The translations under genes were made by a program, and so were the position numbers. A model generated the notes under the pieces. The model was not told where the DNA came from and ran no database searches. It saw only the letters and a program-made list of their open reading frames with translations. Below are positions 62,084 to 64,000 of a DNA stretch of 64,000 bases, piece after piece. Each line of letters opens with the position of its first letter. Position 1 is the stretch's first letter. The stretch comes from Tethya wilhelma (lineage: Eukaryota; Porifera; Demospongiae; Tethyida; Tethyidae): assembly GCA_964030475.1 (NCBI GenBank), contig CAXIPT010000001.1, positions 14,574,769-14,638,768 of the forward strand, given 5' to 3'.

Positions 62084-64000
62084 GAACCAGTGATAAGGTG
62101 GTCCCACTGAAACAGTGTGCTGCATACAGAGATGTACAGAGCAGACAGAGGACAAGAGATGCACAGGGTGATGATGGAATTTATGACACTGCCCTTTGAA
62201 GCTTAGCATTTTCAAACCTTAAAGCAATAATATTGCAACTGCCAACAACATTACACTGTTTGTTAAGTATAGTACTACATAAAATTATTATGGTTCTGTC
62301 TACTAGCTGTTTTGCATAAATTCATACAGATAACTTTATAATCATCACAATTTTTATAATTCAACAAGTACATCAACACATCGGAATGCGCCTTCTGTTG
62401 GCGTGTTCTATTACAATTACAATTACAATGTAATGAAGCATAGGAATGGCCAAACTGATCATAATAAGATGGGATGGCTGCTAGATTAAGTAAGGAATTC
62501 TTTCTTTTTGGGGCTGTATGTACTACTCTTTTCATGTCAAGTCCCTATTTCACTCACTGGACAAATTCTAACAGCAATTGAAACTGATTTAATTATTGTT
62601 TGGCAATTCCTGTGTCTTGATATACTTGTTAGTTCTCACTTTTTTCATAATTCTATTTGAGTTTGCCTTTGTGCGTATTCAGTGAGGTTACTCATGATAA
62701 TTGCAAAACAATTACAAATTTTAGTTGGTGTTCAATTTGTGTGAAAAAAATGTGCACTTATTGGAGCTACTATTAGGGCAGAGCCTAAATTAGAAAAAAT
62801 ACAGTAAGCTTCAGACATTGGTTTCCAAGTATAGGTAACACCCACACTTATCAGTGTGGAAATGGTCGCAAATTCAAATAGCTTATGGAGAATGCATGAG
62901 TATAGAAATTGAACGGCTGTCACACAGAATAGCATTTTTGCTTTAGTAATCAGTTTTTGCAGAGTTATTCGTGTGAATATTTGAGTCTGTGCCATTCTTG
63001 TGTAAACAGTACATGTACCTTGTGTTTGCAGAGCCTGGTGGCAGATGTGAGAGGGGTGTTTAGCAACAGATCATCATACAATTGCTTTCGTATCAGCAAT
63101 GAATGAACATTAGGAGCAACTCCAGGTGGACCCATAGAGCAAGCCAGTCGAGAATCATTACCACCCACCATCTTCTGAAGGTGGACTCCAGCCATGTTAT
63201 GATAGTGGCGATCCCAGGAATCAACAGCTGAATTAGTTCTGTTAACCTGTAAGTAGGAACATAAATGCATTATATGTCTATCTAGTCAATTATAAGTTGA
63301 CAGATACACCCATGATGACTACATGTACATATAATCATGTAGGCCTTAAACAGGAAAGGGTATAAGCTCGAAAATAAAAGTAACCTAGCTATTTTACTGG
63401 ACAAGAACATAAACTAGCTACTACTCACCAAGCTTTGAATGCAGTATCTTTCATCTCCTGCTATAGCCACAGGGTCAACAGAAGATGGAGACAACAGGAG
63501 AGCATACACGACACCAAGGTGGACTTGAGCACTTCCTAAAGTGCACACAACTCTTTCCTCCTCCTTACTTCCAAGATCTCTATCAACACCACTCAGCAGT
63601 TCACAAGCTTCTTTTAACTTAGTTTGAGCAAGCAACAGATGTCTTTCCACCCTAGTCCACAATAACTCATCTTTGAGAGCCTCACGTGCAGCTGAACACA
63701 ACTCCCGGAGAGTGAATTCAGTGGCACTGGTAATCCTATAAGACTTATCCTGTGGGATGGAACCATGGTTACAAGTCTGGGTAGCTGCACTGATTGCAGA
63801 CAACACGAGGATCAGGAATGCTTGAAGATTTTGGCACTCGGTGGTTCTACAAGAGAAAAAAAGAGACATATGTACTTGGCTTAGGGATAGACATTTATAT
63901 GAGACATAAGTCAGCTGCTGAGTTGAAATGTACTGCAAATACTCACAGGTATTCCAATGGGCAGTATAGCTGTGTGGTTCCATTTAGCCACAAGTATTGC
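34425..64000 (-). CDS. MDN1: Midasin (AAA ATPase of 60S ribosome assembly), C-terminal part
   Basis: Midasin is a giant dynein-like AAA ATPase that strips assembly factors from pre-60S ribosomes in nucleolus and nucleoplasm, using its C-terminal MIDAS domain to grip Rsa4/Ytm1-type partners. The stop is at 34425 and the gene runs off the right edge, so the AAA modules are outside. The identity rests on the C-terminus: WIKYEMLMSSL...LRLILLPSKATQLK, GDFRTGKRLNMRR, NKPSKREYQILVAVDDSSSM (MIDAS DxSxS), FGESVEILHSL, LLVILSDGRGVF, DSIVDIKVPTFIPGK, FPFSFYVVLRDISKMP and LRQWFELISSR. These match the conserved order in MDN1. An acidic D/E region (46-48.5 kb) and a long linker follow upstream, as expected. 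It hosts nested + strand genes in two introns and a tandem duplication of MIDAS exons. Detailed segments are listed separately. Confidence 0.9.
35706..39505. repeat. 1.9-kb tandem duplication (two near-identical units)
   Basis: Bases 35706-37605 are repeated at 37606-39505 with an offset of exactly 1900. The only difference I noticed is T versus C (about 35794/37694), next to a splice donor. Each unit contains three complete midasin MIDAS exons. The fourth exon is complete only in unit 1; in unit 2 it is cut after MAYESLAL. The remainder of each unit is intronic sequence with no recognised gene. Such identity means a very recent duplication or an assembly error (collapsed haplotypes placed in tandem). 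Confidence 0.95.
39506..40160 (+). other. Region upstream of the first 7-TM receptor gene
   Basis: 650 bp within the large midasin intron. It contains several CACGTG sites near 39977-40030 (GCACGTGCAAAGCACGTGCC and TGCACGTGATC), which are E-box palindromes. It probably includes the promoter of the receptor gene at 40161. No coding signal seen. Confidence 0.4.
40161..41390 (+). CDS. Seven-transmembrane receptor, copy 1
   Basis: About 409 residues, single exon; the ATG at 40161 (MNADTMMDM) is chosen because the frame opens upstream only at a TTG. The extracellular N-terminus carries possible N-glycosylation sites (NQSD, NLTE). Seven hydrophobic helices follow: about residues 40-63, 70-85, 105-130, 155-175, 205-232, 245-265 and 280-300. 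Cysteines in VCEMLG (start of helix 3) and NCWI (second extracellular loop) could form the usual disulfide; the CW pair recalls secretin/cAMP-type receptors. The third intracellular loop reads RLTPSMQTARILLRK. The Ser/Thr-rich tail has a STRESQPSTTYFE motif shared by the copies. The family is not one I can name. It lies antisense inside a midasin intron; ligand unknown. Confidence 0.8.
   Translation: MNADTMMDMARYGNQSDTIIQCTNLTEDQLSKLNLINSMAALVCAFIIALMLAILIFFKAYSTVFQRLFMYYIIAVELSAIISFSTIEHQGYYKGQENVCEMLGFLTNWVNFVVCFLAFQIIVYMVFQVYCLIQGNPFTCVIGSKGRQRNLEFAYVSLLVLVSFLYALGPLIHGSYGYSGFNCWIKFVKGTNCTNIDITDQLVFGYLVHEVVGAVGVILLILVAVVYIRLTPSMQTARILLRKTIILIIILVLYTFIYIFPSVFSTKSTVIRNANFSLWVAYVLVFPINQLLFVFGFILCFFSLNKKSFKRAAKDWRGCHSLLKCCSFQKRNNFELQNRKLLQNVPTISDDKYGSTLPESTRESQPSTTYFEAPYTDGFTKSIGKSTSLKNYDANRKATLSTTIAQNYT
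41943..43148 (+). CDS. Seven-transmembrane receptor, copy 2
   Basis: About 401 residues, single exon, ATG at 41943 (MLEMERH); upstream the frame opens only at TTG. It is a close paralog of copies 1 and 3: LFMYYIIAGE, CKMLGFLVNWADMVVC, YMVFQVYCLIRGNPF, GPGCWIK and RLTPSMQTAKILLRKT. Helices, disulfide cysteines and the tail motif STRESQPSTTYYEPPY are conserved. Differences cluster in helices 6-7 and the N-terminus, which may reflect ligand specificity. It lies 550 bp downstream of copy 1 with no other gene between. Confidence 0.8.
   Translation: MLEMERHTQFDIIANCSNLSATQLEKLNMTKAMADLICTLIIALMLAMVIFFKAYSTILQRLFMYYIIAGEIRALLNFSMEELDHYIEGQETCKMLGFLVNWADMVVCFLAFQVIVYMVFQVYCLIRGNPFTHVIGSKCTQRSTEFAYISLPILILFLYALGPLIRGSYGPSGPGCWIKLFKKNCTTEDTDKLVFGYLVYEVVGAVGVILLILVAVVYIRLTPSMQTAKILLRKTIILIIILLCFIVILLFRTVFGTISSLFQEASFGKWQIIVLIFPLNHLLLAWGFFLCFFSLNKKSFKRAAKGWRCCYPFVKCCLFYKRNTSGLQSQKLLQNIPIISDDHGSTSPVSTRESQPSTTYYEPPYTNGFTDISKSIGKSISIKLSTKQSTTSHIKIQTQNQ
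43149..43400 (+). repeat. 3' flank of receptor copy 2, duplicated at 43880-44130
   Basis: The flank (CATAATCTAT..., GGCAACAATTTATCCAATTC at about 43274, GTGACCCATG...) recurs with modest divergence after the pseudogene (about 43882-44125). The duplication unit that multiplied the receptors therefore included 3' flanking DNA. No gene is seen in 43149-43570 itself. Confidence 0.75.
43579..43860 (+). pseudogene. Seven-transmembrane receptor pseudogene (internal deletion)
   Basis: The start (ATGGAAGGACATAATCAATT) and the segment through helix 1 to QRLFMY match copies 1-3. The sequence then jumps at about 43771 directly to the C-terminal tail (EINWEKYIHKA, matching the IGKSISIK tail of copy 2). 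Six helices are missing. An early frame disruption is also present near 43610 (ATTGCTATAACTGCTCAATT). The gene is dead, created by one internal deletion of about 0.9 kb. Confidence 0.85.
44465..45691 (+). CDS. Seven-transmembrane receptor, copy 3
   Basis: 408 residues, single exon, true ATG at 44465 (MLEIESYQDV). Paralogous to copies 1 and 2 over its whole length: LQRLFIYYVISGE, VCVMLGLLVNWADFVVC, FQVYCLILGNPF, GPGCWII and RLTPSLQTARILLKKT. It has the tail motif STRESQPSTTYYEPPY and, uniquely, a proline run (LPPPLPPPPP) near the C-terminus that could bind SH3 or WW domains. No intron. It lies antisense within the midasin intron. Confidence 0.8.
   Translation: MLEIESYQDVSCSNLTDTQLKRLNLVKTMTDLVCALIIALILAMIIFFKAYSTVLQRLFIYYVISGELRTLINFSMVEHQSNYKGQQSVCVMLGLLVNWADFVVCFLAFQIIVYMVFQVYCLILGNPFTCVIGSKCRQRSLEFIYVSLPILILFLYALGPLIRGSYGYSGPGCWIILVKHKNCTIPSTTDQLVFGYLVYEVVGAIGVILLILVAVVYIRLTPSLQTARILLKKTLILIIILLVFMIIFLFQTIFSTIPSVYRKAHFGFWVINILSFPLNQLLLICGFSLCLFSLNKKSFKRAAKGWRCCHPFLKSCLFHKKNKSGESESKKLLENISPISDDNYGSTSPVSTRESQPSTTYYEPPYTNGFTDNIRSISLKLSTKLPPPLPPPPPHMLETVTTSRTLIQ
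45692..46093. other. Tail-side gap between receptor copy 3 and midasin acidic exons
   Basis: 400 bp of midasin intron, including the 3' flank of receptor copy 3. No gene, RNA or notable repeat seen. Confidence 0.5.
46094..48475 (-). other. MDN1: Midasin acidic D/E-rich segment
   Basis: About twelve short exons, read downward from about 48473-48344 to 46291-46094. They encode a long Asp/Glu-rich stretch: LDDDDEDDNGTQDQDEEGAM, EGEGKEEDGDKPAG, EMEAMEEQDERELV and EERAIKRPRL. Each has GT..AG borders and the frames connect. A D/E-rich tether between linker and MIDAS domain is a hallmark of midasin; it lets the MIDAS domain swing onto the AAA ring. The Lys/Arg patch KRPRL could serve as a nuclear localisation signal. 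A poly-G run (48478-48490) sits in the flanking intron. Confidence 0.8.
49968..51001 (+). mobile_element. Non-autonomous Helitron relative, copy 2
   Basis: About 1 kb with no gene. The left end (49968-50030) repeats the ACTATCATACGTACGG palindrome and TAGTAGGAATGGGCCGA of the 18 kb Helitron. The body keeps CTTACTTGAAxACxATTTC, a CCACGTGG-type site and GCGCATGCGCATT (50461). The right end is a hairpin with near-perfect arms of about 120 bp (50566-50690 and 50881-51001). It lies in a midasin intron (about 49900-51010), antisense to it, ending 9 bp from the splice donor and starting about 62 bp from the acceptor. Confidence 0.8.
52351..52468. repeat. (TG)n microsatellite
   Basis: About 118 bases of TG repeat with one N, in a midasin intron immediately next to the acceptor side of the exon at about 52576-52470. 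Confidence 0.95.
53690..54060 (+). promoter_or_regulatory. Candidate promoter and tiny gene inside a midasin intron
   Basis: Reading + : an NRF1-like GCGCATGCG (53694), ATTGG (CCAAT box, about 53730), a TATTTAAGG TATA-like element (about 53748) and an ATG at 53791 (ATGGCGACGGACAGGCAGTC) with a donor-like TG|GTAAAT. Joining to an acceptor TCTCTGCAG near 53959 gives a product of about 40 residues (starts MATDRQSC, ends SSSPIRG). Spacing looks promoter-like, but coding is weakly supported. It could be a 5' exon of a noncoding transcript. Confidence 0.3.
54287..54324. repeat. (TG)n microsatellite
   Basis: Short TG run in a midasin intron. Confidence 0.9.
56395..56620 (-). repeat. Dispersed repeat, copy left of the nested FN3 gene
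   Basis: On the minus strand it begins GAAATGGCCAAACTGATCAA and matches + strand 62440-62580 (GGAATGGCCAAACTGATCAT), including TGGAATGGCTGTTAGATT/TGGGATGGCTGCTAGATT and a shared ACTCTTTTC...GAGTCCCT. Divergence is moderate. The rest of 56263-57284 (midasin intron and promoter side of the FN3 gene) contains a poly-G run at about 56900 and nothing else I can name. Confidence 0.7.
57285..62199 (+). CDS. Fibronectin type III receptor-like membrane protein
   Basis: Single-pass surface protein nested antisense in a midasin intron. Exons: 57285-57363 (signal peptide MADRSMCILLILLCILTGKA), 57446-57790, 57859-58168 (Ig-like: SVSWTIGGAPIPD, TITIYCYQQ), then five FN3 domains, one exon each: 58645-58908, 58969-59283, 59381-59674, 59736-60011 and 60085-60402. 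Next are 61415-61471 (stalk), 61542-61654 (TM helix, then CWRKNQR), 61765-61851 and 62085-62199 (TGA). FN3 hallmarks are visible (VQVTWTGV, VELSWTELPC, TEYYFSVAAVNSNGTGPFS). The short cytoplasmic tail has three tyrosine motifs: YDVI, YRDV and YDTA. No enzyme domain. Likely an adhesion or recognition receptor whose tail may be a kinase substrate. The 60403-61414 intron holds a Helitron relative; the last acceptor follows a CA microsatellite. Confidence 0.8.
58275..58340. repeat. Fragment of a dispersed repeat
   Basis: GTGCCTTCTGGCAGCGTGTT and a following AATAATAAT/ACAC tail resemble 62388-62430 (GCGCCTTCTGTTGGCGTGTT). Probably the same repeat family as the copies flanking this gene. Confidence 0.5.
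60412..61399 (-). mobile_element. Non-autonomous Helitron relative, copy 3, with nested palindrome
   Basis: Read on the minus strand it begins near 61399 with an ATACGTA-rich palindrome and TAGTAGGAATGGGTTGAATG. It continues through a body homologous to copy 2 (CATAGACGCAATACAAAATG, TTTTTGTAGGGACTAACTAG) and ends in the hairpin 60666-60412. Bases about 60805-61010 interrupt the body with an imperfect palindrome rich in TTCGCGA and GCGATCGCC, probably a later MITE insertion. The element fills the FN3-gene intron 60403-61414, with ends about 9 and 15 bp from the splice sites, antisense to the gene. It is more diverged than copy 2. Confidence 0.75.
62008..62083. repeat. (AC)n microsatellite
   Basis: About 76 bases of AC repeat immediately before the acceptor of the last FN3-gene exon. 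It replaces the usual polypyrimidine tract. Confidence 0.95.
62200..63030. repeat. Midasin intron remainder with dispersed repeat copy
   Basis: Bases 62385-62580 are the inverted partner of the repeat at 56395-56620. The rest of the stretch is AT-rich intron with no gene or RNA that I can identify. Confidence 0.6.
63032..64000 (-). other. MDN1: Midasin linker, most upstream exons in window
   Basis: Exons at about 63247-63032 (VNRTNSAVDSWDRHYHNMAG), 63752-63431, 63845-63780 and 63950 to the edge. The segment HLGVVYALLLSPSSVDPVA recalls a conserved midasin linker stretch ending in PVDP. Frames stay open with GT..AG borders. The intron below (56262-63032) is about 6.8 kb and hosts the FN3 gene. 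Confidence 0.7.

Noticed and set aside
61884..62215. Val-Cys repeat open frames on the minus strand
   Set aside because: Translation of the AC microsatellite.

Overview
The window looks like nuclear DNA of a sponge, most likely a demosponge such as Amphimedon. This is inference from gene content and architecture; no search was run. The genes are eukaryotic, with many short GT..AG introns (mostly about 60-150 bp), tight packing and frequent head-to-head pairs. Content includes a receptor tyrosine kinase with a Calx-beta ectodomain, midasin, tandem patatin-ankyrin genes, tandem seven-transmembrane receptors and a Helitron. All intron-exon models were read by eye from splice consensus and reading frame, so boundaries may be off by a few bases.

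Layout. 1-4666: two tandem + strand patatin phospholipase genes; the first is cut by the window edge and the second begins with ankyrin sequence. 4937-7535: a divergent pair, an intronless cytosolic-type sulfotransferase (-) and a methyltransferase (+) resembling the C-terminal domain of the ovothiol enzyme OvoA. 7716-12363 (-): two paralogous membrane methyltransferases of the nurim/MddA type (one apparently inactivated) flanking a DH-PH Rho guanine exchange factor. 12533-32577 (+): a receptor tyrosine kinase of about 34 exons with nine Calx-beta repeats, Ig, EGF, sushi, EGF, TM and kinase. Its intron 18033-28647 holds a roughly 10.5 kb Helitron-type transposon encoding a Rep-helicase-OTU protein. 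32830-34164 (-): a single-exon ankyrin protein.

34425 to the right edge (-): the C-terminal part of midasin (MDN1), the giant ribosome-biogenesis AAA ATPase. It is read from its MIDAS (VWA) C-terminus at the left, through the acidic D/E region at 46-48.5 kb, into the linker at 48.5-64 kb. Two of its introns act as hosts. The intron at about 36.3-46.1 kb contains a nearly perfect 1.9 kb tandem duplication that copies MIDAS exons, plus three + strand seven-TM receptor genes and one deleted pseudogene. The intron at about 56.3-63.0 kb contains a + strand fibronectin-III receptor gene (57285-62199).

Mobile DNA. The Helitron has two short non-autonomous relatives in this window: 49968-51001, in a midasin intron, and 60412-61399, reversed, in an intron of the FN3 gene. 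All three share a left end with a TACGTA-rich palindrome and the motif TAGTAGGAATGGG, and a right end that is an unusually long hairpin with arms of about 110-120 bp. In all three the element nearly fills its intron, with ends 9-85 bp from the splice sites. This is the most interesting pattern in the window. Other repeats are a tRNA-derived SINE, small palindromic elements, several CA/TG microsatellites and one assembly gap (28218-28290).
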